DNA from: Oleiharenicola lentus
Lineage (GTDB): Bacteria; Verrucomicrobiota; Verrucomicrobiia; Opitutales; Opitutaceae
Reading direction: 5' to 3'
DNA: 64,000 bases
Assembly (NCBI RefSeq): GCF_004118375.1
Contig: NZ_SDHX01000001.1
Location: forward strand, 310,001 to 374,000
The first letter of the stretch is position 1, and each line of letters opens with the position of its first letter. Made by a program: the position numbers and the translations under genes. This document shows positions 16,330 to 25,127 of the stretch, one piece after another. The notes under the pieces are model-generated. The model made no database searches. It worked only from the letters and a program-made list of their open reading frames with translations, and was not told where the DNA came from.

Positions 16330-17112
16330 ATGCGAGTTCCCCGCCACATCGTCGAAAGCCGCCACGAGCGCCTGCGCGCCCTGATCCGGACCGACGGCTT
16401 CCTGCCGGTGGCGGAGATCTGCCGGCGGCTGGGAGTGTCCGAGGCGACGGCGCGCCGCGACCTGTCGGAAGTCGCCGCCAACGGCCACATCACCCGCACG
16501 CGCGGTGGCGCTCTGGCCGATTACAACACCACCTTCGCCTCGCTCGGCGAACGCTCGGGCCGCGCCCGCACCGCCAAGGGCCGCATCGCCGCCGCCGCCC
16601 TCGAAAAATTTCCGCGCCGCGGCACGGTTTTCCTCGACGCCGGCACCACCGTGCAGGCCATCGCCCGCCAGCTCCTGCGCACGCGGCGCGACCTGACCGG
16701 CCTGAGCATCGTGACCAACAGCCTGCCCGTTGCGACCCTGCTCGGCGGGGCCCGCGGCCTCGACCTGCACGTGCTCGGCGGCACCTTCCTGCACCGCCAG
16801 GCCGTCCTGCTCGGCGCCGATGCCGTGCGCTCGCTCGCGGCCTGGGACTTCGACGCGGCCTTCCTCGGCGGCGAGGGTCTCGATGCCGAGGGCATCACCA
16901 ACTCCCACGCCGACGTCGCCGAGTTTCAGCAGGCCGTGTTGCGCCGCACCACCGCGCCGTTCTTCTGCCTCGACGCTTCCAAGCTCGGCCGCGCCACCCC
17001 GCACCGCGTCGCCGGCTGGGACCAGCTCGGCACGCTCGTCACCGACGCTTCGTCCACCCAGCTCGCCGCCGCCGGCGTGAAGCTGATTGCCGCGCGGCTG
17101 ATCAGCGCCTGA
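16330..17112 (+). CDS. DeoR-family transcriptional regulator, probably of rhamnose genes
   Basis: A 260-residue DeoR-type repressor. The N-terminal winged helix-turn-helix covers about residues 12-65 (VAEICRRLGVSEATARRDL is the recognition part). The C-terminal sugar-phosphate-sensing domain has VFLDAGTT near residue 97, VTNSLPVA and the late FFCLDASKLG motif. The genes directly downstream convert L-rhamnose to DHAP and lactate, so the effector is probably rhamnulose or rhamnulose phosphate (inference). It corresponds in role to DeoR-type RhaR regulators of other phyla, although sequence alone does not fix the effector. Confidence 0.88.
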   Translation: MRVPRHIVESRHERLRALIRTDGFLPVAEICRRLGVSEATARRDLSEVAANGHITRTRGGALADYNTTFASLGERSGRARTAKGRIAAAALEKFPRRGTVFLDAGTTVQAIARQLLRTRRDLTGLSIVTNSLPVATLLGGARGLDLHVLGGTFLHRQAVLLGADAVRSLAAWDFDAAFLGGEGLDAEGITNSHADVAEFQQAVLRRTTAPFFCLDASKLGRATPHRVAGWDQLGTLVTDASSTQLAAAGVKLIAARLISA

Positions 17113-17134
17113 AGCAAAACCAACAAACCTTCTG

Positions 17135-17312
17135 ACCACGGATTACACAGATGATCACGGATACAAACCCAACCCCCGCAACCTGTCATCCTGAACGCAG
17201 TGAAGGATCCAAGCGATTCGGGCGCCATGCCTCCTTGGATTCTTCGCACGGCTCAGAATGACGCAGCGCATATGATTCTTCCATCAGTGTCCATCCGTGC
17301 AATCCGTGGTTA
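17135..17312. repeat. Family D inverted repeat, copy 1, with a family C element inside
   Basis: Outer arms ACCACGGATTACACAGATG and CCGTGCAATCCGTGGTTAA are separated by the complete family C element 17185-17262. It ends 17 bases before the start of the bifunctional aldolase gene. Confidence 0.88.
17185..17262. repeat. Family C inverted repeat, copy 2 (nested in family D)
   Basis: GTCATCCTGAACGCAGTGAA paired with TTCTTCGCACGGCTCAGAAT and a final GAC. Confidence 0.88.
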
Positions 17313-17329
17313 ACCTCCCTTTTTCCAAC

Positions 17330-19522
17330 ATGAGCTCCTACCAATACGTCAACTTCGGCTGGGACGACGCCAAGGCCGCGTCCCTCGATCCCGTCGGCCG
17401 TCTCGTCTATCGCTCGAACCTCCTCGGAGGCGACCAGCGCATCACCAACACCGGCGGCGGCAACACCTCCTCCAAGATCATCGAAAAGGACCCGCTCACG
17501 GGCCAGCCCGTCGAGGTCCTCTGGGTCAAGGGCTCGGGCGGCGATCTCCGCACCAGCACGCGCGAGAACTTCTCCTCCCTCTACCAGCAGAAGCTGCTCG
17601 ACCTCCAGAAACTCTACGCCAGCCGCGCCGACAAGGGCCTCAAGTCGCAGGCCGAGGACGACATGGTCGGCATGTTCTCGCACGCCACGTTCAACCTGAA
17701 CCCGCGCGCCTCCTCGATCGACACCACGCTGCACTCCTTTCTGCCCGGCAAGCACGTCGATCACATGCACCCCAACGCGGTGATCGCCATCGCGGCCTCG
17801 GCCAACTGCGAGAAGCTCACCCAGGAAATCTTCGGCGGCCAGATGGCCTACGTGAAGTGGATGCGCCCGGGCTTCGAGCTCGGCCTCGCCATGCAGGAGA
17901 TCGCGAGGAAGAACCCGTCCACCAAGGCCATCATGATGGGCCAGCACGGCTTCATCTCCTGGGCCGACGACGACAAGGCCTGCTACACCTGGACCCTCGA
18001 CTGCATCGAAAAGGCTGCCCGCTACATCGAGGCGAAATACCAGGCCAAGGGCGGCGACGCCACGGCCTTCGGCGGCGCGAAATACCAGTCGCTCGACGAG
18101 GCGAAGCGGCAAGCCGTCTTCGCTGCCATTCTTCCCTGGCTCCGCGGCCAGGTCTCGAAGCAAAAGCGTTTCATCGGCACCGTGCAGGACGACGCCAAGA
18201 TCCTGCGCTTCGTGAACTCCAAGGACGCCGCCCGCCTCGCCGAACTCGGCACGAGCTGCCCCGATCACTTCCTGCGCACCAAGATCAAGCCGCTCTACGT
18301 GGACTGGAACCCGCAGGCCGAGGACACCGCCGCGCTGAAGGCCAAGCTCGCCGCCGGCCTCGAGGCCTACCGCAAGGACTACGCCGCCTACTACGCGGCC
18401 TGCAAACACGCCAACTCACCCGCCATGCGCGACCCGAACCCGACCGTCGTGCTCATCCCCGGCGTGGGCATGATCGCGTGGGGCAAGGACAAGTCCGAGT
18501 CGCGCGTCACCGCCGAGTTCTACAACTGCGCCGTCGAGGTCATGCGCGGCGCCGAGGCGATTGACCGCTACATCGCGCTCCCGCAGCAGGAGGCCTTCGA
18601 CATCGAGTATTGGCTCCTCGAGGAGGCCAAGCTGAAGCGCATGCCCGCCGAGAAGGAACTCGCCCGCCAGGTCATCGTCGTCATCGGCGCCGGCTCCGGC
18701 ATCGGCAAGGAAACCGCGCACCGCCTCGTGAAGGAAGGCGCGCACATCGTGTGCGTTGACCTCAATGCCGACGCGGCCGCCGCCACCGCCAAGGAGATCG
18801 AGGCCAAATACGGCGTCGGCATCGGCGTCGCCGGCACGGGGCTCTCCAACTGCGGCCCGGCCCTCGGCCTTGCCGCCAACATCACCGACCGCGCCAGCAT
18901 CCGCAAGATGCTCGACCAGGTCGCGCTCGCCTACGGCGGCTTCGACTCCATCTGCGTCACCGCCGGCATCTTCGTGCCGAGCGACACGACCGGGCACATC
19001 CCCGACGACAAGTGGGCGCTCACCTTCAACATCAACGTCACCGGCAGCTACCTCGTTGGCGACGAGGCGTTCAAGACGTGGAAGGAGCAGGGCCTCAAGG
19101 GCAACCTCGTGCTCACGACCTCGGCCAACGCCGCCGTCGCGAAGAAGGGTTCCGTGGCCTACGACACCTCCAAGGCGGCCGCCAACCACCTCACGCGCGA
19201 GCTCGCCATCGAGCTCTCGCCGCTGGTGCGCGTCAACGCCGTCGCCCCCGCCACCGTCGTGCAGGGCTCCGCGATGTTCCCGCGCGACCGCGTCATCGGC
19301 TCGCTCGCCAAATACAACATCCCCTACAAGGACGACGAGGCCACCGAGTCGCTCGTGACGAAGCTCGCGCAGTTCTACGCCGACCGCACGCTCACGAAGG
19401 CCCCGATCACGCCCGCCGACCAGGCCGAGGCGTATTTCCTCCTCGTCAGCTCCCGTCTCAGCAAAACCACCGGCCAGGTCATCACCGTGGACGGCGGACT
19501 GCATGAGGCGTTCCTGCGCTGA
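17330..19522 (+). CDS. rhaEW: Bifunctional rhamnulose-1-phosphate aldolase / L-lactaldehyde dehydrogenase
   Basis: A 730-residue two-domain enzyme. Residues 1 to about 420 form a class II aldolase with metal-ligand histidines 142, 145 and 147 in HVDHMHP, predicted to split L-rhamnulose-1-phosphate into DHAP and L-lactaldehyde. Residues from about 445 form a short-chain dehydrogenase with the nucleotide motif VIGAGSGIGKE at 451-461 and YDTSK near 617, predicted to oxidise lactaldehyde to lactate. This is the known fused arrangement of Bacillus YuxG-like proteins. The ATG at 17330 is used because the preceding frame lies in a repeat. It sits with the kinase and isomerase in pathway order. Confidence 0.93.
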   Translation: MSSYQYVNFGWDDAKAASLDPVGRLVYRSNLLGGDQRITNTGGGNTSSKIIEKDPLTGQPVEVLWVKGSGGDLRTSTRENFSSLYQQKLLDLQKLYASRADKGLKSQAEDDMVGMFSHATFNLNPRASSIDTTLHSFLPGKHVDHMHPNAVIAIAASANCEKLTQEIFGGQMAYVKWMRPGFELGLAMQEIARKNPSTKAIMMGQHGFISWADDDKACYTWTLDCIEKAARYIEAKYQAKGGDATAFGGAKYQSLDEAKRQAVFAAILPWLRGQVSKQKRFIGTVQDDAKILRFVNSKDAARLAELGTSCPDHFLRTKIKPLYVDWNPQAEDTAALKAKLAAGLEAYRKDYAAYYAACKHANSPAMRDPNPTVVLIPGVGMIAWGKDKSESRVTAEFYNCAVEVMRGAEAIDRYIALPQQEAFDIEYWLLEEAKLKRMPAEKELARQVIVVIGAGSGIGKETAHRLVKEGAHIVCVDLNADAAAATAKEIEAKYGVGIGVAGTGLSNCGPALGLAANITDRASIRKMLDQVALAYGGFDSICVTAGIFVPSDTTGHIPDDKWALTFNINVTGSYLVGDEAFKTWKEQGLKGNLVLTTSANAAVAKKGSVAYDTSKAAANHLTRELAIELSPLVRVNAVAPATVVQGSAMFPRDRVIGSLAKYNIPYKDDEATESLVTKLAQFYADRTLTKAPITPADQAEAYFLLVSSRLSKTTGQVITVDGGLHEAFLR

Positions 19523-19616
19523 CGCGCAGCAACGCCAAATCTCAAAAGTCCAAAGCGCCAAACGCCAAAGAAACCCGAAATCGGAAATACCGATTGTGAA
19601 CAAGAGCTCCGCTAGC

Positions 19617-19689
19617 GTCATTCTGAGCCGTGCGAAGAATCCAAGAGAAGTCACGCTCCACTTGGATCCTTCGTTTCACTCAGGATGAC
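19617..19689. repeat. Family C inverted repeat, copy 3
   Basis: GTCATTCTGAGCCGTGCGAA ... CTTGGATCCTTCG ... CTCAGGATGAC, between the aldolase and rhamnulokinase genes. The bases just before it (19540-19600) resemble a further AAACCCGAAATC-type repeat half. Confidence 0.88.
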
Positions 19690-19742
19690 GCTGAGTGGAT
19701 TTCCTCCTCCTCAATCTTCAACTTCCCACTTAAACTCAGAGT

Positions 19743-21281
19743 ATGGCGAAGCCATTTTATTGTGCTGCGATAGACTTGGGCGCGACGAGCGGCCGGGTCA
19801 TCCTCGGCACGTGGGCGAAGAACCGGCTCACGCTCCGCGAGGTCCACCGCTTCCCCAACGCGCTGCGCTCGGCCGGCGGTCACGACTACTGGGACATTCC
19901 CGGCCTGTGGCAGGAAGTGCAGACCGGCCTGCGCGCCGCGGTCGCCGCGCTCCCCAAGGGCGCGACGCTCGCGTCCGTCGGCGTGGACACCTGGGGCGTG
20001 GACTACGTGCTCACCAACGACGCGGGCCGCATCGTCTTCCCGACGCACGCCTACCGCGACGCCCGCACGCAGGCGCCGATGGAGCACCTGAAGAACACCC
20101 GCGCCGCCTACGACCGCATCTACGCGGCCACCGGCATCCCGGCCGTCTTCTACAACAGCTCGTTCCAGCTCGCGGAGACCGTCGCGTCCTGCCCGGCCAT
20201 CACCGACCTCGCCACGCGCTGCCTCTTCCTGCCCGATTACTTCAACTTCCTGCTCTCGGGCCAAATGGCCAACGGCCTCTCCATCGCCAGCACGACGCAG
20301 CTCCTCGACGTGAACGGCGACGACTGGTCCCGCCCCGCGCTCGACTACTTCCGCGTGCCGCCGGTCTGGCTTACCAAACCGGTGCGCAGTGGCCACAAAC
20401 TGGGCCGCCTGCGCACCGTCCTGAGTTCGGCGAAGGACCCAGCTCTACAAGACACCCAGGTCATCGCCGTCCCCGGCCATGACACCACCTGCGCCTACGA
20501 CGCCATGCCGGCCGCGGCCGACGGCGCCGACATCTTCCTTAGCTCCGGCACGTGGTCGCTCGTCGGTTTCGAGAGCAACCAGCCGCTCCTCGGTGCCGAG
20601 GCTCTCGCCGCCCGCGTGGCCAACGACCGCACCGGCCGCGGCGAATACCGCCCGCTCGTCAACGTCATCGGCCTCTGGCTCCTCGAGGGCACCTTGAAGG
20701 ACTTCGCCTCGCGGCCGAAGAACGATCGCGAATGGGCGGCGCTGATCAAGGCGGCCGCGAAGATTCCCAGTGTAGCCGCGTTGGATCCCGCGTCCGCGGG
20801 AGACAACGTGGCCGGAGCCACGCTTTCGTCCCGCCGCGGGACTCAAGCGCAGCTACGGAAAGACACCCTCCTCGACGTCACCGACCCCGCCTTCGCCAAC
20901 CCGCCGTCCATGAAGGCCGCCATCGACGCCCAGCTGAAGCGCCGCGGGCTCAAGGCTCCGCGCGACCTCGCCGGCTACGTGCGCCTCATCTGTGACTCCC
21001 TCGGCCGCGGCCACGCCGACGTCATCAAGACCTTCGAAAAACTCTCCGGCCGCACCTTCAAGCGCATCCTCATGGTCGGCGGCGGCTCGAAGAACACGCT
21101 CCTCTGCCAGGCCACCGCCGACGCCTCGGGCCTGCCCGTGCATTCCTTCGCCTTGGAGGGCTCTGTCGTCGGCAACCTCGCCAACCAGCTCATCGCGCTG
21201 AAAGCCGTGAAGAACCTCGCCGCCTTCCGCGCCCTCCACGCCGCCGACCTGAAACAGACGATCTACCAACCCAAGGTGTGA
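19743..21281 (+). CDS. rhaB: Rhamnulokinase (FGGY family) carrying an in-frame repeat
   Basis: A 512-residue kinase that phosphorylates L-rhamnulose. The N-terminal phosphate-1 motif AIDLGATSGRVIL, DTWGVDYVL, the SSGTWSLVG block and the late GGGSKNTLLCQATAD adenosine-binding motif identify it as a complete FGGY rhamnulokinase. Codons 344 to about 372 are a family B intergenic repeat read in frame, which inserts VAALDPASAGDNVAG... between KIPS and the conserved DVTDPAFANPPSM region. The insertion lengthens a probable surface loop, and the remaining motifs are intact, so the enzyme is presumably active (inference). Confidence 0.94.
   Translation: MAKPFYCAAIDLGATSGRVILGTWAKNRLTLREVHRFPNALRSAGGHDYWDIPGLWQEVQTGLRAAVAALPKGATLASVGVDTWGVDYVLTNDAGRIVFPTHAYRDARTQAPMEHLKNTRAAYDRIYAATGIPAVFYNSSFQLAETVASCPAITDLATRCLFLPDYFNFLLSGQMANGLSIASTTQLLDVNGDDWSRPALDYFRVPPVWLTKPVRSGHKLGRLRTVLSSAKDPALQDTQVIAVPGHDTTCAYDAMPAAADGADIFLSSGTWSLVGFESNQPLLGAEALAARVANDRTGRGEYRPLVNVIGLWLLEGTLKDFASRPKNDREWAALIKAAAKIPSVAALDPASAGDNVAGATLSSRRGTQAQLRKDTLLDVTDPAFANPPSMKAAIDAQLKRRGLKAPRDLAGYVRLICDSLGRGHADVIKTFEKLSGRTFKRILMVGGGSKNTLLCQATADASGLPVHSFALEGSVVGNLANQLIALKAVKNLAAFRALHAADLKQTIYQPKV
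20772..20856. repeat. Family B inverted repeat, copy 3, inside rhaB
   Basis: GTAGCCGCGTTGGATCCCGC ... GGGACTCAAGCGCAGCTAC, 85 bp, fully within the coding frame and free of stops in that frame. It matches the intergenic copies at 10893 and 58281. Confidence 0.92.
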
Positions 21282-21446
21282 CCACGGATAACACGGATCA
21301 TCACGGATTTTGACTGCCCACGGAATACACGGAACACACAGAAATTTGAACTCATGATCCCAATTCTGAATGCCTCTACTTCCGTGTATTCCGTGGGCAA
21401 CCTGGCTTTGGATCAATCGGTGTTCATCTGTGTAATCTGTGGTTAA
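21281..21446. repeat. Family D inverted repeat, copy 2, with a family E element inside
   Basis: Begins on the last base of the rhaB stop codon with ACCACGGATAACACGG and closes with GTGTAATCTGTGGTTAA, 13 bases before rhaA. The inner element is 21316-21398. Confidence 0.85.
21316..21398. repeat. Family E inverted repeat, copy 2 (nested)
   Basis: GCCCACGGAATACACGGAAC paired with TTCCGTGTATTCCGTGGGC. Confidence 0.9.
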
Positions 21447-21459
21447 AAATATTTCCCCC

Positions 21460-22734
21460 ATGCCCTCCTCCAAATCTATCTCCGCCGCCTACTCGCTTGC
21501 CCGCCAGCGTTACGCCGATCTCGGCGTGGACACCGAGGCCGCCATCCGCGCCGCACTCCGCATCCCGGTCTCCCTCCACTGCTGGCAGGCCGACGACGTG
21601 CGCGGCCTCGAGACACCCAAGGACGGCATCGCTGGCGGCGGCATCATGTCCACCGGCGGCTATCCCGGCCGCGCGCGCAACGGCGACGAGATGCGCGCCG
21701 ACCTCGACCAGGTGCTGAAACTTCTCCCCGGCAAGCAGCGCCTCAACCTCCACGCCTTCTACGCCGAGACCGGCGACCAGCACGTGGATCGCGACGAGCT
21801 CGAGCCGCAGCACTTCGCCCGCTGGCTCGGCTGGGCCAAGTCGCGCCGCGTCGGCCTCGACTTCAACCCGACCTACTTCGCCCACGAGCACGCCAACTCC
21901 GGCTACACGCTCTCCAGCGCCGACCCCGCCGTCCGCAAGTTCTGGATCCGTCACGGCAAAGCCTGCCGCCACATCGCCGAGAGCTTCGCCCAGAACCTCG
22001 GCTCGCCGAGCGTCATCAATCACTGGATCCCCGACGGCGCCAAGGATTGCCCCGCCGACCGCTTCGGCCCGCGCGAGCGCCTCGCCGCGGCCTACGACGC
22101 CATCTTCGCCGACAAGTCCGTGAACCGGAAGCTCTGCGTGGACGCCGTCGAAGGGAAACTCTTCGGCCTCGGCTCCGAGGAATACGTCGTCGGCTCGCAG
22201 GAGTTCTATTCCAACTACGCGCTCAGCCGCGGCCTCGTGCTCTGCCTCGACCTCGGCCACTATCACCCGACCGAGTCCGTGGCCGACAAGGTCTCGTCGC
22301 ACCTCGCCTTCCACGAGAAGCTCCTCCTCCACACCTCGCGCCCGATCCGTTGGGACAGCGACCACGTCGTCATCCTCGACGACGCCGTGCGCAACCTCCT
22401 CCTCGAGATCGCCCGCGGCGACGCCTGGGACCGCGTCTATGTGGCCCTCGATTTCTTCGACGCCTCGATCAACCGCATCGCGGCCTACGTCACCGGCACG
22501 CGCGCCACGCGCCAGGCCATCCTCTGCGGCCTGCTCGACCCGTCCGCCGCGATCCAGGCGGCCGACGCCGCCGGCAAGGGCCACGAGCGCCTCGCGCTGA
22601 TGGAGCTCACCCGCTCGCTCCCCTGGGGCGCGGTCTGGGACGAACTCTGCCGCCGCGAGGACGTCCCCGCCGGCGCCGACTGGCTCGCCGACGTCGCCCG
22701 CTATGAGCGTGACGTCACCTCCAAGCGGGCTTGA
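21460..22734 (+). CDS. rhaA: L-rhamnose isomerase
   Basis: A 424-residue isomerase converting L-rhamnose to L-rhamnulose in the cytoplasm, the first step before the kinase and aldolase encoded upstream. PVSLHCWQADDVRGLE near the N-terminus, LHAFYAE, LDFNPTYFAHEHA, GSQEFYSNYAL and CLDLGHYHPTE carry the expected metal- and sugar-binding residues, and length matches the family. The ATG at 21460 is preceded by TTTCCCCC. No rhamnose-specific transporter is visible nearby. Confidence 0.95.
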   Translation: MPSSKSISAAYSLARQRYADLGVDTEAAIRAALRIPVSLHCWQADDVRGLETPKDGIAGGGIMSTGGYPGRARNGDEMRADLDQVLKLLPGKQRLNLHAFYAETGDQHVDRDELEPQHFARWLGWAKSRRVGLDFNPTYFAHEHANSGYTLSSADPAVRKFWIRHGKACRHIAESFAQNLGSPSVINHWIPDGAKDCPADRFGPRERLAAAYDAIFADKSVNRKLCVDAVEGKLFGLGSEEYVVGSQEFYSNYALSRGLVLCLDLGHYHPTESVADKVSSHLAFHEKLLLHTSRPIRWDSDHVVILDDAVRNLLLEIARGDAWDRVYVALDFFDASINRIAAYVTGTRATRQAILCGLLDPSAAIQAADAAGKGHERLALMELTRSLPWGAVWDELCRREDVPAGADWLADVARYERDVTSKRA

Positions 22735-22790
22735 ACACCAAGGAGCCAAGCAGCCTAGGCCCCGATTTCGCTCCTTCGCTGCTTGGTGTA
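22734..22790. repeat. Family G inverted repeat, copy 2
   Basis: AACACCAAGGAGCCAAGCAG ... CTCCTTCGCTGCTTGGTGTA, starting on the rhaA stop codon. Confidence 0.85.
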
Positions 22791-22837
22791 AATCCCGCCT
22801 TGGGTCGAAAAAGCCACCAAACGCGCAGCCCTTCCTG

Positions 22838-22870
22838 AACCACTCATCTACACTAAGGCCTCACTAATCC
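22838..22870. repeat. Family F repeat, partial
   Basis: AACCACTCATCTACACTAAG followed by CTCACTAATCC, one arm only. The 342-bp gap 22735-23076 consists of this and the G and D/C repeats, and no gene is visible there. Confidence 0.6.
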
Positions 22871-22880
22871 TGAGACATTG

Positions 22881-23054
22881 ACCACGGATAACACAGATGA
22901 GCACGGATCAATCTCATTACTCTCGTTCCCGTCATCCTGAGCCGGGCGAAGGACCCATGCCGACGGATAGATTTCCTTGGATGCTTCGCACGGCTCAGCA
23001 TGACGCTACGGAGGTTTTGCCTCTATCGGTGCCCATCCGTGCAATCCGTGGCTA
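22881..23054. repeat. Family D inverted repeat, copy 3, with a family C element inside
   Basis: ACCACGGATAACACAGATGA ... CCGTGCAATCCGTGGCTAA around the family C element 22931-23004. Same D(C) order as at 17135 and 35927. Confidence 0.88.
22931..23004. repeat. Family C inverted repeat, copy 4 (nested in family D)
   Basis: GTCATCCTGAGCCGGGCGAA ... TTCGCACGGCTCAGCATGAC. Confidence 0.88.
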
Positions 23055-23076
23055 AAATGACTTGGTCGATCCCCTC

Positions 23077-24576
23077 ATGAACTCTCCCAGCTCCAACCCC
23101 GACGTCGTCCTCATCGGCAGCGGCGTCATGTCCGCCAATCTCGGCGCGCTGCTCAAGCGCCTCGATCCGTCGCTCTCGATCCAGTGCTTCGAGGCGGCCG
23201 ACGAGCTGGCCTACGAGAGCTCCAACGGCTGGAACAACGCCGGCACCGGCCACGCCGGCATCTGCGAGATCAGCTACACGCCGAAGCCTGACGACGGCAG
23301 CCCGGTCAAGGTCCAGAAGGTCATCGATATCTTCCAGGAGTTCGAGCAGACGCTCCAGTTCTGGGCGCACGCCGTCGGCACCGGCATGATCGAGGCGCCG
23401 AAGGACTTCATCAACCCGGTCCAGCACATCAGCTTTGTCCACGGCGGCGACCAGGTGGCATTCCTCAAGTCGCGCTACGCCGGCATGTCAGCGCACCACT
23501 TCTTCCGCGAGATGGAGTTCACCACCGACCCGAAGAAGATCGGTTCCTGGGCCCCGCTGCTCACCGAGGGCCGTGACCCCGCCGTGCCGATCGCCGCGAC
23601 CAAGATGGACGGCGGCACCGACATCAACTTCGGCGTCCTCTCCCGCAAGCTCCTCACCTGGCTCGCCGCGCAACCCGGCTGCTCCGTCACGGCGAGCAGC
23701 AAGGTCGTGGACCTGAAGAAGCAGCCCGACGGGCGCTGGGCCGTCACCGTCCATAACCGCAAGACCGGCGCCGAGCACACGGTCACCACCAAGTTTGTCT
23801 TCGTCGGCGCGGGCGGCGGCAGCCTCCCGCTGCTGCAGCTCGCCGGCCTGCCCGAGGCGAAGGGCCTCGGCGGCTTCCCCATCGGCGGCCACTGGCTCGT
23901 GTGCGACAAGCCCGAGATCGTCGCCCGCCACCAGGCCAAGGTTTACGGCCAGAACCTGCCCGAGGCGCCCACGATGGCCGTGCCGCACCTCGACACGCGC
24001 ATCCTCGACGGCAAGAAGACGCTCCTCTTCGGCCCCTTCGCCGCGTGGACCACGCGTTTCCTCCACCGCACCGGCAGCTGGACCGACCTCCCGCGCTCGA
24101 TCCGTCCGCACAACGTGATGACGCTGCTCAAGATCGCCGCCACCAACTTCCCGCTCGTGCGCTACCTCATGCAGCAGGGCACGCAGAGCATGGCCGACCG
24201 CATGCGCGTGATGCACATCTTCTACCCCAACGCCAAGCCCGAGGACTGGAAACTCGTGGACGGCGGCATCCGCGTGCAGGCGATCAAGAAGACCGACGGC
24301 GAAGCCGGCATCGTCCACTTCGGCACGGAGGTCCTCACGAGCGCCGACAAATCCATGTCCGCCCTCCTCGGCGCCAGCCCCGGCGCCAGCGTGTGCGTGA
24401 ACATCGTCACCGAGGTCATCCGGAAGAGCTTCCCGCACCTCACCGAGGGCGAGGCCGGCATCAAGCGCCTGCAGGAGTTCATCCCGACCTACGGTGTGGA
24501 CTACCGCGAACCGCAGCACGCCGCGAAGTTCAACGACCTCGCGATCGCCGCGAGAAAACAGCTGAAGTTGATCTGA
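23077..24576 (+). CDS. mqo: Malate:quinone oxidoreductase
   Basis: A 499-residue FAD-dependent, membrane-associated enzyme that oxidises malate to oxaloacetate and reduces quinone in the TCA cycle. The N-terminal dinucleotide motif VVLIGSGVMSANLGALL is intact, followed by the family-typical ESSNGWNNAGTGHAG segment, VGAGGGSLPLLQ and the C-terminal FIPTYGVDYREP. Length fits Mqo. The ATG at 23077 is chosen over the upstream TTG at 23062. It is a housekeeping gene rather than part of the rhamnose pathway. Confidence 0.93.
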   Translation: MNSPSSNPDVVLIGSGVMSANLGALLKRLDPSLSIQCFEAADELAYESSNGWNNAGTGHAGICEISYTPKPDDGSPVKVQKVIDIFQEFEQTLQFWAHAVGTGMIEAPKDFINPVQHISFVHGGDQVAFLKSRYAGMSAHHFFREMEFTTDPKKIGSWAPLLTEGRDPAVPIAATKMDGGTDINFGVLSRKLLTWLAAQPGCSVTASSKVVDLKKQPDGRWAVTVHNRKTGAEHTVTTKFVFVGAGGGSLPLLQLAGLPEAKGLGGFPIGGHWLVCDKPEIVARHQAKVYGQNLPEAPTMAVPHLDTRILDGKKTLLFGPFAAWTTRFLHRTGSWTDLPRSIRPHNVMTLLKIAATNFPLVRYLMQQGTQSMADRMRVMHIFYPNAKPEDWKLVDGGIRVQAIKKTDGEAGIVHFGTEVLTSADKSMSALLGASPGASVCVNIVTEVIRKSFPHLTEGEAGIKRLQEFIPTYGVDYREPQHAAKFNDLAIAARKQLKLI

Positions 24577-24911
24577 CGGAGAAACCTGAAAGCGGAAACC
24601 TGAAACCTGAGGGTTCGATCCGATGGAGGGCCCACGCCCTGCCAGCCATAGGCTTGGCGACGGCTGGTCCCGCTAGGCCGTGCCTTGAGATGGAACCCGC
24701 GCTCCGCGCGAGTTGGCTCGGGACGGGTTTAACCACGGATCTCACAGATAAACCCGGATCGACCTAAGGTGGAACCGGGCCTCTGGACGGGTTGGTTCGA
24801 CCCAATCCTTTGGGCCACACGGATCGCAACTCGCGAGAGGTCGCAAAAATGGAGCCAGGACGCCCTCGTCCCGGGCTTGATTCCGGAGCCGGCTTGAGCA
24901 TCGTGCCCCGT
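24577..24911. other. Gap of 335 bp with repeat fragments, no gene seen
   Basis: It holds an AAACCTGA-type fragment (also near 28219, 34840 and 35800) and a GC-rich hairpin around CCAGCCATAGGCTTGGCGAC. A single family D arm ACCACGGATCTCACAG lies at 24732. A segment at 24681-24716 (CTTGAGATGGAACCCGCGCT and onward) resembles 25410-25443 on the other side of the toxin-antitoxin pair. I see no supported gene. Confidence 0.6.
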
Positions 24912-25127
24912 ATGAGCGTCGCCGAGCTGCAAAAGACCATCCGCGGGCTGAGTGCCGAGGATCGGAAGGTGCTGGCGGCGATTGCGACGAGGATGAAGCA
25001 GCGGCATACTCCCGCCCGTAGGCGGAAGCTAACCGCGGCCATGCGCGCCATGGACGCGGGTGAAAAATTCACCTGGGATGAGGTCAAACAAGCACGGGCC
25101 GAACGCCGCAAGGCTTCGGACGGATGA
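24912..25127 (+). CDS. Antitoxin-like small protein
   Basis: A 71-residue protein, MSVAELQKTIRGLSAEDRKV, with a helical N-terminus and a basic middle (ARRRKL), ending KQARAERRKASDG. Its stop overlaps the start of the RelE/ParE-like gene (ATGA), the usual antitoxin-toxin order and coupling. The short helical antitoxins that precede RelE-type toxins look like this. An upstream in-frame extension exists but lies in repeat-rich sequence, so the ATG at 24912 is preferred. The function is assigned by context. Confidence 0.7.
   Translation: MSVAELQKTIRGLSAEDRKVLAAIATRMKQRHTPARRRKLTAAMRAMDAGEKFTWDEVKQARAERRKASDG

Noticed and set aside
13893-16499. 868-codon minus-strand frame opposite GH42
   Set aside because: It is a shadow of the GH42 coding strand and extends through repeats and the regulator start. 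No family motifs are seen.
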